Positions 50,994 to 61,368 of a DNA stretch of 64,000 nucleotides are shown piece by piece. The stretch comes from Marvania coccoides. Its lineage: Eukaryota > Chlorophyta > Trebouxiophyceae > Chlorellales > Chlorellaceae. The stretch's first letter is position 1; each line of letters starts with the position of its first letter. Position numbers and translations under genes: made by a program. The notes under the pieces were generated by a model. That model searched no databases and was not told the DNA's origin. It worked only from the letters and a program-made list of their open reading frames with translations. Location of the stretch: positions 1,302,001 through 1,366,000 of the forward strand of contig OY978102.1 in assembly GCA_963854735.1 (NCBI GenBank), read 5' to 3'.

Positions 50994-52775
50994 TCAGTCT
51001 TGTCTCTCCTTGGGCGGCTTTGGAGTCACCTGCGCCTGTGGCGTCGTCGTTTCCACCCCAAAATCCTCCCCAGCTTCAAACAGCGGAACTGCCGTCACCA
51101 CTGGCCGCCGTTCAGGCGCCAGTGGCCTCAACGGCACCGCTTCGCTGCTGCCACCATCCTCCGCCTCCATCAGCGACCTCCCCTCCCCGCTCTCAGCGTC
51201 ATCCTCCTCCCCTTGTACCGTCTCAACTGTCCGGAAATCCACTGCTGTGGCTGCGAAAACAATGGCCCCCACCGCGTAGCTTGCCACCCCCAGCACCAGC
51301 GATGCCGCCAGCACACTCATCGTGACCCTCCAGTTCAGCACCTTGCCCTGCAGCAGGCCCAGCAGGGGCGGAGCAGGCACGTCGCCCAGCACATGCATAG
51401 CCACTACATTCATAGACACACCCAGGGGGCGGAGACCCGGGGGCACGCACCACATGGACACCGCGTTTGCGGGGGCCTGCGTGGCGAACATGGCCGCCTC
51501 TCCCATCGCCACCAGCACGCAAAAGGGAACAAACGAGCCGGCAAACACAAATGCTGTCAAAAACAGCGCGCACCCTACAGCGAGACCGCCTGCACACAGC
51601 AGCAGACCGTTGCGCATGGTGCTCCCCACCCTGTCCAGCACTAACCCCCCACACAGCGTGCCCAGAATGCCGGTAGTAACAGTCATGCCACCAAAGGTCA
51701 AATCCACAACTTTTGGGTCAATAGCAAAAATATCCACCGCGGCCTGGGGACCGAAGAATGCAAGAGAACCAAGCACAGCGGTGAATGGCACCATTCCCGC
51801 TACTGTAGCGAGGTACACTGGCCGCTCGGTGAGCTGCTTCACGTCTTGGCCTGCTTCTTTGAGTTTATTGAGGAAAGTGGATTGGTGGGGGCCAGGGGAG
51901 GACGCCTCTACGCGTGCATCGTGCGCTGCTGCCTCGTGCGTGCCCCTCAGGTCCACGTTGGGCGCCCTGAAGCACAGCGCAATGAAGGGCAACATCGCCA
52001 ACGCTTGAAGCAAGAAGGCAGCACGCCAGCCCAAGGAGGAGGCCACCAGGCCGCCGTAGACAAACCCCAGGGCGTACCTGTTTCAAGCATATCGCAGAAA
52101 AATCAGTAATGCAACAAATTATGAACATCTCAGCAACCACAAGAAGTGCAAGGTCAAAATCTTTCACTCAGTGGATGCCCCGAAAATTAACCGAGCAAAT
52201 GGTCGTACCCCACTGGAATGCACAGATAAAAGGTGGCCAGCCACCCTGTCTTGCTCTCTGGAGGGGCGTTGTCGTCGATGAAGGGAGCGGCCAAAGAAAC
52301 AAAGGAAGCCTCGCCCACGCCCACAGCCATGCGGCAAAACAGCAGGGAAATGAAGCCCAGGGACAGCCCGCACCCCGCCACCGCGACAGACCACACCGAA
52401 AGGCCCACGCCGATGAGTCTAAAGGCGCCTGCGTGCTTTGAAGCTTCGGCGAAAATGGGCGAAGACACCAAAAGGCCCACCATGAAGGCTGCCGGCAGCA
52501 GGCCGTCCTGGAACATGGTCAGCGAGAAATCGGGCTTCACGCCGTCGGCATTGATGCCGTTGGAGGAGAAGGCGCCTGCAGAAGGGGATAGTTTTTTTGG
52601 TTGTTGGAGTAAGCGGTGGACGTTTTTGGAGAGGGAAGGAACAATTCGCCCCCAAGCATTTCGGAAGGGTTTTTCTCTCACCTCGGTCGGCATATATAAG
52701 GAGGTTGAGGGCGCAGAACACTGTGAGAATGGCCTTGGGTGGCAACCAATTTGAAATTTGCTTGCTAGTACTCAT
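50994..52775 (-). CDS. MFS transporter, spinster-like
   Basis: Three exons on the minus strand: 52775-52682, 52575-52209 and 52077-50994, giving 514 aa. The first segment LTVFCALNLLIYADRG matches the opening helix of the spinster/SPNS group. Other family features are GVGEASFVSLAAPFIDD (the GEA motif) and further helices such as RPVYLATVAGMVPFTAVLGS and FGGMTVTTGILGTLCGGLVLDR. About 10-12 hydrophobic segments are present; the C-terminal ~90 residues are cytosolic and Glu/Pro-rich. Substrate unknown (SPNS members carry sphingolipids or other organic compounds). All introns GT-AG. Confidence 0.85.
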
Positions 52776-53108
52776 GCTTGCGCAAATTTTCTCAGAGCCG
52801 TGGTTCTAATTATCATAAATAGATAGCATTTCTTGCAATACTATAGGTACAGCGTTTTTTTTGTTTTTTTTTCAAATTAAATTGTTGAGATGAAAAAATT
52901 GTACATCCCTGGGCTTATCAGCCGAAGCCCTGCAACAGGCAAAGTGGGTTATTATTTTTTTAATTCGCAAAATTGTGTATGTTTGTCTTGCGAGCGAGCT
53001 GCACATTCAAAAATTGGCGGGGCTCCAGTTTTTTTCCAGAGAGGATATCTGCTGATCAACACCAAAGGCGCAGACTTTTGTATCAAAATAACGGTTGTCT
53101 AGGTCAGG
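52776..53108. other. Divergent intergenic region
   Basis: 333 bp between the MFS gene (minus) and the GHMP kinase gene (plus); AT-rich, with a T-run near 52856-52871. No gene seen. Confidence 0.5.
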
Positions 53109-54712
53109 ATGACGGGCACAAATGGCGTACAAGAGGATGAAGCTTCTTCCTCCAGCTTTGAGCTCTTCGTGCCTGGAAGATTGTGCCTGTTTGGAGAGCA
53201 CAGCGATTGGGCAGGCGGCATGAAGAAGTGAGACGACGCGCATTTCATTGTTTCCCCCTAATCTGCCTCCCACTGCGCTGCAGTGTCCCTTCCATTCTTT
53301 GGCAGCGGCTTTCAAAATATCGACACTCTGTGTGATTCAGAGTCCCACTTTTTTTTAATCAATTGTAAACTTTAAAACACTGCAGGCTCAACCCTGAGAT
53401 CGAGCAGGGCTGCACCATCGTTGCTGGCATCAACTACGGTCTTTACGCTAGCGTGCGCCCGCTCACTGCTCGCGTGCTGCGCATGCGATGCACCACCGAC
53501 GACGGCACAGTCCTCACCAGCGAGCTGCCGCTGGACGAAGACACCCTGGCGGCGGAAGCCCAACGCGGCGGGTTTTTCGCCTACTGCGCTGGCGTTGCCT
53601 ACATTTTTACCACTGAGTTTCACATTGGGGGCCTGGAGATTGACAACCACACCACCACGCTGCCGTTGAAAAAAGGGCTGTCCAGCTCGGCTGCGCTGTG
53701 TGTGTTGGTGGCTCGCGCCTTCAACCGAGCTTACTTTTTGGGGCTCACGCAGCGAGGCGAAATGCAGGCCGCTTTTGAGGGTAAACAAAACAAGGGCGCA
53801 CTTTTCTCTTCTTCATCCTTTCAAACATGGTTTCAATAGAGAAAGGAAAAAACCATCCCTTTTCATCATCATTGCGGAATATATTACCGACAACAAACTT
53901 TATATTTATTGTTCTACTTTTTTCCCACAGGCGAGCGAATCACGCCCAGCCAATGCGGCCGCATGGACCAAGCCGTTGCCTTTGGCGCCGTGCCCGTCAC
54001 CATGACCTACTCTGGGGACGTGCTGCGCGTGCGGCCCACCCAGTTGGCGGCCACTCTGCATCTTGTTCTCGTGGATCTTCGAGCCAGCAAAGACACTGTC
54101 AAAATACTGGCGGCATTGCAACAGGCCTACCCTCACCCCCAAACCCCCGAAGAACTGGCGCTCGTCGAGCTGCTGGGGCGCATCAACCTGGACATTACTG
54201 CACGAGCAGAGGTGGCATTGGAAGTGGGCGACGTGGCGGCAATAGGGGCGTTGATGGTGGAGGCGCAGGCAGCGTTTGATGCGCGCGCTGGGGCGGTATG
54301 CCCCGGCCAGCTGGGGTGCGAAGGCAGCCCCAAGCTGCACCAGGTGTTGAGTCACCCCGGCATTCAGGAGATGATTTTTGGGGGAAAAGGCGTGGGCTCG
54401 CAGGGAGATGGAACAGCACAGCTGCTGTGCAAGAGCGTGGAGGCGCAGGAGGAGGTGTGCAGGGTGCTGGAGGCGGAGTTTGGGGTGCACTGCTTGAAGG
54501 TTGACCTGGCAGCAACTCAAAACAGCGGAGGACAACAGAATGGAAGGGGCTGCGGACAGAACGGAGATGCGGGTGTGAAAAGAAAGCAGGGAGGCGGCGA
54601 GGAGGGAGTTGAAGATCTGCATGGAGTGGTGAGACTGCTAGAGCGGCAGTTGAGCAGGGCGCGGCTGGAGTTGGCCAGCAGCACTGACAGGAGTACTGGG
54701 CATTTAATATAG
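53109..54712 (+). CDS. GHMP-family sugar kinase (galactokinase-like)
   Basis: Three exons: 53109-53227, 53386-53780 and 53931-54712, giving 431 aa. GHMP motifs are in order: motif I VPGRLCLFGEHSDWAGG near 21-37 (the substrate-binding GEHSDW as in galactokinases), motif II LKKGLSSSAALC near 134-145 (ATP-binding), CGRMDQAV near 180-187 (catalytic Asp region), and motif III GGKGVGSQGDGTAQ near 322-334. Phosphorylates a sugar or related alcohol; which one cannot be told. The last ~85 residues are a low-complexity Gly/Gln/Asn stretch and a charged C-terminal helix not typical of the family. Confidence 0.88.
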
Positions 54713-55298
54713 ACGTATGAAAGTATTACGCGTTGCTGTGGAGACTGAAGCTGGAATAATCGGGTTTGTTTAAATGTTGCTTCGTTGTTTTCGAATAGTA
54801 ACTGACAGCAAAATTTTGCGATAAAGATACACTTCGTGCTATCACCACGGGATGCCTCGCAAGGCACAGCATGCTGTATTTTGTTTCTAGGTGAAATGCG
54901 CCCCGCCATCGTTTCGTGTTAGATAAGTCCAGCAGGCAACGTGCGCAGCGCAGGCAGAAGAAGGCGCTGAGCTGATTAAACAGTAGCTGCATTCAGGCTG
55001 GGGTCGAGCTCGTCAGACATGGTGTCGTCCCCATTTCTCTCAGAAGGCGGGGCAGGGAGACCCCCTCGATATTTTGAGTGGAAAATGAATTTTGAAATCA
55101 GCTCATGCAAAGCAGGCAGCACCCGAAAATATGAAATAAATGATAAACGTGGGGATTTTTCGACATATCGCAAAGTTTGTTGGAACTTTGCTTGTTTATT
55201 ATATTATTTATTAATACCCATAAGAACCCACCTGATTGTGGCCATTGTTTGGCGTGGGCAACCGCAGATCTGGTTATCGTTAAACATCCCCCAAACAA
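54713..55298. other. Intergenic region
   Basis: 586 bp between the GHMP kinase and the next gene. No supportable gene; open frames on both strands lack coding features. Confidence 0.5.
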
Positions 55299-56949
55299 AT
55301 GTCGCCATATCCCACAGTTCGGCTCAAGTTCAAGAGCAACGATAGTTGCGATGATAGAGGAAGCTCGCCAGGGCTTATCCGAGCCTACACTGGGGCCACT
55401 CCGGACATTCGGCCTCAAGCTCACAAGACCCACGACCGAGAGAGGCCCCCGCTGCTGTACGCGCTCGCTCTCCTACTCATGGTGCGATGAATTATTTATT
55501 GAAATTTTCAGCGGCCAATTTTGTTGCCACCTCCCCAAAAAATAAAATTCGCATTCTCTCATCTCAACGCAGCTCAACTGCACGGCGTTGTTGACGCGCG
55601 GAACACCCCCAGAGGGCATGTTCAAGCTAAAAGACCGGTTCACCTCCGTGCTACCCCGCCCTCAGTCCCCCACGCCCGCTTCTGTCATCACCGCCCTGCA
55701 GCTGGCCACGGCCAACGAAGCTCGGCTGCTGATCGATAACACCAACGACCCCCTCCCGCAGGAGCTCCTTCGCAGCTCCCTGGCCACCTGGCGCTGCTCC
55801 CAGGAAGCTGAGCAGTGGTCGAAACGCGTGAGGGCTTCTCACAGTGCAACGAGCGGCATGGTGAAGAAACTGCTTGCCGGCGAGGCTGCTGCTCGCGGCT
55901 GCACCGCCGACCGGAGTGCGTCTCTACCAGAGCTGCGCAGCGTGCTAACTATCGGCGCTGGAGCCCTGTCATCCTCAAGAAAGGGCAAAGTAACGTTTGC
56001 AACGCAGGTGCCGCTAGCGAGGCTGCACGTGCTGGAGGACCAGTGTAAGCTATGGTCAGGCCTGCCTATGGTCGCGGTCGTCTACATTCAGCTTCTCAAC
56101 GGCCGCCCAGAGGGCTATCCGGGACTTGATGCAGCGCTGGCAGCAGTGCTGAAACTCTCCACAGCCGCCGCCTGTAAATTGGCGGTTGAGGCGGTGGTGG
56201 AGGACGTTTGCAGCGACAGCAGTGGCGGCGTTGCTGAGCCCACAAACGCGCTGAGAAATCGCGCGTTGCAGCTGGTGGCCACCGAGGCGGTCTTTTTGGG
56301 CGACAGCCAGCATCTGGTGAGCGTGGAGCTCGCGAAATCAATGACCATCGCCTCCAGGCGCACACCAATCTTGGAGGCGGCAAGGACGCACGCAGGGGTG
56401 CTGGTGCCTGCTTTTGCGCCCACCAATCCTTGGTACGGCAGAGTGGCGCGCCAGTTGTCAATAGAGTGGGCAAAATCGAGGCATCTGCAAGGGGTCATGC
56501 GGCAAGTGCAAGAAAACCAGCTGGAAGGGCCTGCAGGGTGGGGGCTGGCCAACGAGGGCGCTGTAAAAGCCAGTTTTGAGCGGTGGGCTTCTACTGAAAA
56601 GGGAGAGCTCAACACCACAAAGCTGGGAGACGGAGCTGCGCCGCTGGCACTGATGCTGACGGTGCGGGTGCCGTGGTTTGACGAGCGGCTGCGCGGGGAG
56701 GAGTGGGCGACAGCGCTGCATGTGCGACATGTGGAGGCGGTGGCAGAAACTTCGCAGTGGGCGGTTATGGGGGGCGCCTGGGCCATCCGAGTGGCGCCCA
56801 AAGGGCAGGTGGTAGGGAAGAAACCCGAAGCGGCGCATGGCCGCGCCAACAAAGTGATGTTCGGCCGCCACAGGGCGGCGGTGGCGGAGCGGCTGTATCT
56901 GCCGGTGGTGGCCCAGCAGGAACTGTGCTCGGCTTCGTCTTCTTTATGA
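55299..56949 (+). CDS. Unknown type II membrane protein
   Basis: Two exons, 55299-55481 and 55573-56949, giving 519 aa. Exon 1 encodes a basic cytosolic N-terminus; splicing joins LLYALALLLM to LNCTALL, making a single signal-anchor helix at about residues 52-68. The remaining ~450 residues are lumenal or extracellular, with no recognised domain. Visible blocks include LKDRFTSVLPRP, ASVITALQLATANEARLLI, VVYIQLLNGRPEGYPGLD, LVPAFAPTNPWYGRVARQLS and LALMLTVRVPWFDERLRG. The topology and blocks such as VVYIQLLNG would suit a Golgi glycosyltransferase, but I see no DxD-type motif in context. Gene status is well supported by length and composition. Confidence 0.6.
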
Positions 56950-57452
56950 AGTATCGGGATTTTTTAATGGGACAAGTGCTATAACAGAAATGCATGTATT
57001 TATAGAAAGTTTAATACATATTTTTCCTTCTCTTCTTAGAAACTCAATTTTGACGACTTGCCGACAATAATGCATGCCCCTGAAAAATAAGGGATCAGCT
57101 CACTTTTTTTATTCATCAATGCTCCTCTTGTACCCCTGTATTAATCAATAATAATAATAATTTAAAGAGGCTACTGGTGGACTATAGTGCGACTTTTGAG
57201 TCGGACACCTGAAGAATTTTTTCTTTCAAAGCGGCTCCATAAAGCGGTACATTACGCATCACACTCAACATGTCGCGATACTGCATCGGATACGGAATCA
57301 GACTCTCAGCGCGCTTGGTAGCGTCAGCGCCGCAGCTCTCTTATGACTGTCTGCTTACAGAGCAGTACAAAGCTTTTCTTTCATGGTTTCAAAAACTTTT
57401 GACCATATCATAAATAAGAAGATGCAATCCATATAAAAGACAGTCATTAGGC
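56950..57452. other. Convergent intergenic region
   Basis: About 500 bp between the unknown membrane protein and the ankyrin gene; AT-rich, with an AAT run near 57150. No gene seen. Confidence 0.6.
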
Positions 57453-58865
57453 TCAATAAGAGGTACACTTGCTGCTAGGGTTGACCCGAGCCGATAAAAA
57501 ATTGGGTGCTTCGAAAACATCAGAAGAAGACAGGCTCTCTTGAAGAATTTCCATTCGCAGATTCTCCACCAAGCCCGGCAGCTTTCGATGCAGCAGCAGC
57601 AGCACCGTCTGCAGCGTTTTTTGCACTGAAGCCTCCATCTTGGCCACGATTTTTGAGAGGTCTTTAGGATTATGCTGCCACACGCCAAGAAGGGCATATT
57701 TAAGCGCAAAACATGGGGTAGGAAACATCCGATCCCAGTTGCGGTAGCCAGCACACGCCAAGACGTTGGCTGCTTGGGGCAACAATTCATCGTCAGCGTC
57801 AGCGTCAGCGGCTATGGATTCAGGCAGCTCTCCTCCAGCACCCAGAATACGGTTAGTCATCGGCACTTCATGATTGACCGCGGCGAAGTAAAGCGGCGTG
57901 CGACCATAGATATCTGCGGCGTTGGCATTGGCGCCAGCGTCCAGAAGCGCGGCAACAATGCCAAATTTGTTGCCAGCAACAACACAATCGCTAACAGTCG
58001 CCATCAAGGGTGTCGCCCCGAAATTTTCTCGTGGATCGATTGCAACCCCTGCCGCCAGGAGGTGCTCCACCATTTTCCTATCGCCTGCAATGCACGCGCA
58101 ATGCAATGCCGTGTACCCGTTGTACGAAATAGCTTCCTTGGCCGCCCCCGCGGCAATGAGCCGGTCAAACACATCTATTAAGCCGTTGCTCGCAGCGATA
58201 TGGGTGGCTCCCATCGGTTGCTCCCCCCGGTTGTGAGTGTCAGCCCCCGCGTCTAGCAGCATCGTCACGATGTCTACGCTGCGACTCCCAACAGCAAGAG
58301 TGAGAGGAGACTCGCAGTCCATGCTTAATGCATTGACGTCCGCTCCCGCATTGATCAGGACTGCTGCGACACCTGTGCGTCCACCAGCAGCTGCGCAGTG
58401 CAGAGCGGTGTATTCATCGTCGATGTCGATGTCGTTCGCATCGAAGTCGACGCCTGCTGCCACCAGTAGCTTCGCCACGGCTTCTCTCGCTCCAGGTTTG
58501 CGCGAAGCGTACTTGATCGCCGGTTTCTGGCGCAGCATCTCGATGTCATCCGAGGTGCCGCAGGACTGCTGTGATAAAAAGTGGTTTAACAGTGCTTCGT
58601 CTCGATGCACCCTCGCCACGTAGTGCAGCGCGGTGCGCCCTGCTGAACACGTCGCGTCCTTGTTCGCGCCAGCTTCTAAAAGACAGCGCACAGATGCTTC
58701 GTGCGCATTTTCCGCTGCAAACAGCAGCGCAGTCCGCTTGCGGCGTCCTTCCTCCTTAGCGTCAATTTTAATGTTGCCACCAGCCAGCAGGCGCTCAATC
58801 GCCTCCTCATCGCCCGCACGGGCAGCGATGTGGAGGGGGTTTAAGCCTTCGTCGTCTTCCGCCAT
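57453..58865 (-). CDS. Ankyrin-repeat protein
   Basis: Intronless 470-codon gene. About ten ankyrin repeats fill residues 8-345, for example GLNPLHIAARAGDEEAIERL, TALLFAAENAHEASVRCLLE, TALHYVARVHRDEALLNHFL, TALHCAAAGGRTGVAAVLIN, SPLTLAVGSRSVDIVTMLLD, ATHIAASNGLIDVFDRLIAA, TALHCACIAGDRKMVEHLLA and TPLYFAAVNHEVPMTNRILG. A ~125-residue C-terminal region without repeats (CFALKYALLGVWQHNPKDLS and a helical stretch) follows. Ankyrin proteins bind other proteins; no catalytic domain is present. The gene is distinct from the frameshifted ankyrin fragment at 44601. Confidence 0.92.
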   Translation of the reverse strand: MAEDDEGLNPLHIAARAGDEEAIERLLAGGNIKIDAKEEGRRKRTALLFAAENAHEASVRCLLEAGANKDATCSAGRTALHYVARVHRDEALLNHFLSQQSCGTSDDIEMLRQKPAIKYASRKPGAREAVAKLLVAAGVDFDANDIDIDDEYTALHCAAAGGRTGVAAVLINAGADVNALSMDCESPLTLAVGSRSVDIVTMLLDAGADTHNRGEQPMGATHIAASNGLIDVFDRLIAAGAAKEAISYNGYTALHCACIAGDRKMVEHLLAAGVAIDPRENFGATPLMATVSDCVVAGNKFGIVAALLDAGANANAADIYGRTPLYFAAVNHEVPMTNRILGAGGELPESIAADADADDELLPQAANVLACAGYRNWDRMFPTPCFALKYALLGVWQHNPKDLSKIVAKMEASVQKTLQTVLLLLHRKLPGLVENLRMEILQESLSSSDVFEAPNFLSARVNPSSKCTSY

Positions 58866-59795
58866 TGAATTGAAAATATTTCTTTTTCAGGGTTGCCAGG
58901 GGCCTGAGTGGGAAGGATAAAAAAAATTGTAAACTAATCAATACAGAATTATCATCAGGGCGCGTGCACTGGGCATGCGGAAATAAGAAGCATCTCAAAT
59001 TGTCGAGGGAAAAAGAAGGGCAAAGCTGTGCCTTACCGTAAAAAAACGATCTTTGCGTTAATTTTCGAAGCAAAACAGCAGATATCAATTCTTGCACTTT
59101 GCTTCCGCTTATTTCAAGATGCAAAATATATTGCACCCAACAAAATGGCGGCTGTTTGCAGCGCGAAGTGGTAAGGTTTAGTCTGCGCAAAGAAATACGA
59201 CTGCGTATAATAAGGAAAATAAACAGGCAATAAGTTGGCATATGCATGCCATTCTATTGCAGGGTGACTGAAAATGTTCATCCCTCAAGCATGCAGTATT
59301 ATACTGAGTATATATATATATATTAAAAGAAATATATATTGAAAGAAAACCCCACTGGTGTCCGACACAAAAGTCGAGTTATTCAATCTGTCTTTTCTAC
59401 ATGTTCTTTGGAATATCCTAAACCCAATAAGGAATGTTACCTATAGGATAAGAATATGAACTTCTATTTTGTCGAGAGTGCGACATTCGTTGGAATTATT
59501 AAATAGAAGAAGACGGGAGATGAAGTGGGAGGGAGGGGTGGGGTGGGGTGGGGGCTGAGGACTGCATGCAGTCTTTTCATATTCCCAGTGTACAGAGAAT
59601 AATTACGCTCGCCTTGTTTTTTTGCATGGAGAACTGCTGGCCTTCTATCTTTATCAGTATCGCAATGTCGAAAATTTCGATGTTTTTTTGGGGGGGGGCG
59701 GGAATAATTAAATTATTTTAAGCTCGTTTATCCAATGCATTACTTATTTTTCATATGCCCCAAATATAATTTTCACTGTTGACAAATATATTCCC
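58866..59795. other. Intergenic region with a G-rich motif
   Basis: 930 bp upstream of the ankyrin gene and downstream of the Methyltransf_22 gene. AT-rich, with a TA run near 59310 and a G-rich block at 59527-59556. No supportable gene. Confidence 0.55.
59527..59556 (+). other. Candidate G-quadruplex motif
   Basis: Reads GGGAGGGAGGGGTGGGGT and continues with further GGGGT units: at least five runs of three or more G with one-base loops, which meets the usual G4 pattern. A second G-run (ten Gs) lies near 59689-59698. Confidence 0.5.
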
Positions 59796-60833
59796 TCACT
59801 TCACCATTTTTTTGGTGGCACACGGTCTCCAACCATTCCTGGGGTCCCACCGAACATTCAAGAATCCCAGCTCAAACTGCCCAACGCAAGATTTGCACAC
59901 CGGCTCCATCGAGTACAGCCGAAACCCAGCCTTCTCCAGCCGCTCAAACAGCTTCACAAGTCTAGGGAGGCGTATGGTGCCGCTAAAATCGTGGACCTCC
60001 ATCAAAATTTGGCCAATGCACATTCCTTGCCACTGCGTCTTCTCCAAAATGTCCCATTCAGAGCCCTCGATATCGACCTTCAAAATGTCCACCCAGCCGT
60101 GCTTGAGCTCCCGAATGATGGTGTCCAGCCGTTTCACTGGGTACTCTTTGCCTTTAATCAACAGTGTGCCACCGTCGGCGCTGAGCCCGTACGAGTGATA
60201 GCTCCACTGCGGCAAAGGCGGCGAAGTTGGATCGAAAATGTGAATGTCGCAGTTGTTGACCACCGCGGCAATGCTGCGTTCGAACAAATCGTTGCTGTTG
60301 GAGCCAAAGGAATAAACAACGCAGCTCCCTCGTTTACGCCTACTAGCGATCTCTGCCAGACCGCACACCCATTTTCCTCCATCGTACTGATCCTCAACAC
60401 TGGGATTCTTTACCAAAGAGTACGGGCATGGGTACGCTGGAGCCAGCAAAGCCAGCGCCCTTGCATCGTGCAGCGTCGTATTTTTGAAGAAATCGGCTTC
60501 TCTCTCAATCTTTGCATTTAGAAATGCGGCGCGTTCGTGCACCTTGCGTTGAAAATTATCTTCGAGTGTTCTCATTAATTCCAGTTCGATGAGTCTTTCT
60601 GGCTCTTTGCTGTTTTGTGCTATAACGAGAGCAGCGCTCAAGAAAACAATCAGAAGGAAGACACAGCGCTTTCGGACATACGCCGCAAAGTCATTCGTGA
60701 CGATCGGTTTCTGAACAGCACCCATGTAGATTAAAAAATGCGTAATAATCTTGAATGCGCAGCCGACGTGGAATGCAAACCGCCGCCAGATAAAAAAAGA
60801 ATCGATATGAGGGATACCGTCAGCGACTACCAA
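59796..60833 (-). CDS. Membrane-anchored Methyltransf_22 (METTL24-like) protein
   Basis: Intronless. 345 codons from the furthest ATG; a later in-frame ATG (MGAVQKPIV, near 60724) gives a more typical type II layout with the anchor KRCVFLLIVFLSAALVIA close behind. The luminal part carries the Methyltransf_22 series: ACPCPYSL-like start (AYPCPYSLVKNP), DGGKWVCGL, CVVYSFGSNSNDLFER, IHIFDPTSPP, LKVDIEGSEWDIL and a final GFRLYSMEPVC. The DIEGSEW block is the SAM/substrate region shared with FkbM-type methyltransferases. Substrate unknown; related animal proteins are METTL24-like. Same orientation as the ankyrin and DDX10 genes. Confidence 0.85.
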   Translation of the reverse strand: MVVADGIPHIDSFFIWRRFAFHVGCAFKIITHFLIYMGAVQKPIVTNDFAAYVRKRCVFLLIVFLSAALVIAQNSKEPERLIELELMRTLEDNFQRKVHERAAFLNAKIEREADFFKNTTLHDARALALLAPAYPCPYSLVKNPSVEDQYDGGKWVCGLAEIASRRKRGSCVVYSFGSNSNDLFERSIAAVVNNCDIHIFDPTSPPLPQWSYHSYGLSADGGTLLIKGKEYPVKRLDTIIRELKHGWVDILKVDIEGSEWDILEKTQWQGMCIGQILMEVHDFSGTIRLPRLVKLFERLEKAGFRLYSMEPVCKSCVGQFELGFLNVRWDPRNGWRPCATKKMVK

Positions 60834-61368
60834 TTCTTGAAAACGATGACGAGGTGTGAAGCGGCTAATTAGGAAGCTGATTTAAGCGCTTAATTCTAGG
60901 TTCGGAGAAGAATACAACCGTCGTCATCATTTTTTTATTTTTTCATTCCAGCTTTCGAGCGTCCAACGAACTTTAAATACCCTGGGAATAAGCATTACAA
61001 AAAAAACCCAGATAAAATCACAAGCATCGCCACCCAGAAGTTGAATAAAAAGCCGAGCAAATTTTTGCATGCACAAATTGCCAGTACAAATTGCTAGTTC
61101 TTATTGTCACAGGAATACTGCCCGAACGAATTTAAGTACAACCCAAACCATTTTTCTCGCACATTATCACACTCTAAGAGATTTTCTAAGAGGAATCGAT
61201 GTGACTGGGTGCTGTGATTCACCGGGGGTTCCTTTCCTTGCGTTATTTCCACAAATGAAGGAAAGGTAACACGTAACACAATATTCACAATATAGAGCTC
61301 TCTCTCTAAAATGAAATCAATATACACAAACCAAACATATTATTTATTTTCCATTCTCCCCCTGCTAC
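60834..61368. other. Intergenic region
   Basis: About 535 bp between the DDX10-like gene and the Methyltransf_22 gene; AT-rich. No supportable gene. Confidence 0.6.

Noticed and set aside
50931..52008. Plus-strand frames of 228-237 codons
   Set aside because: Shadows of the MFS transporter exon, which has membrane helices and family motifs on the minus strand.
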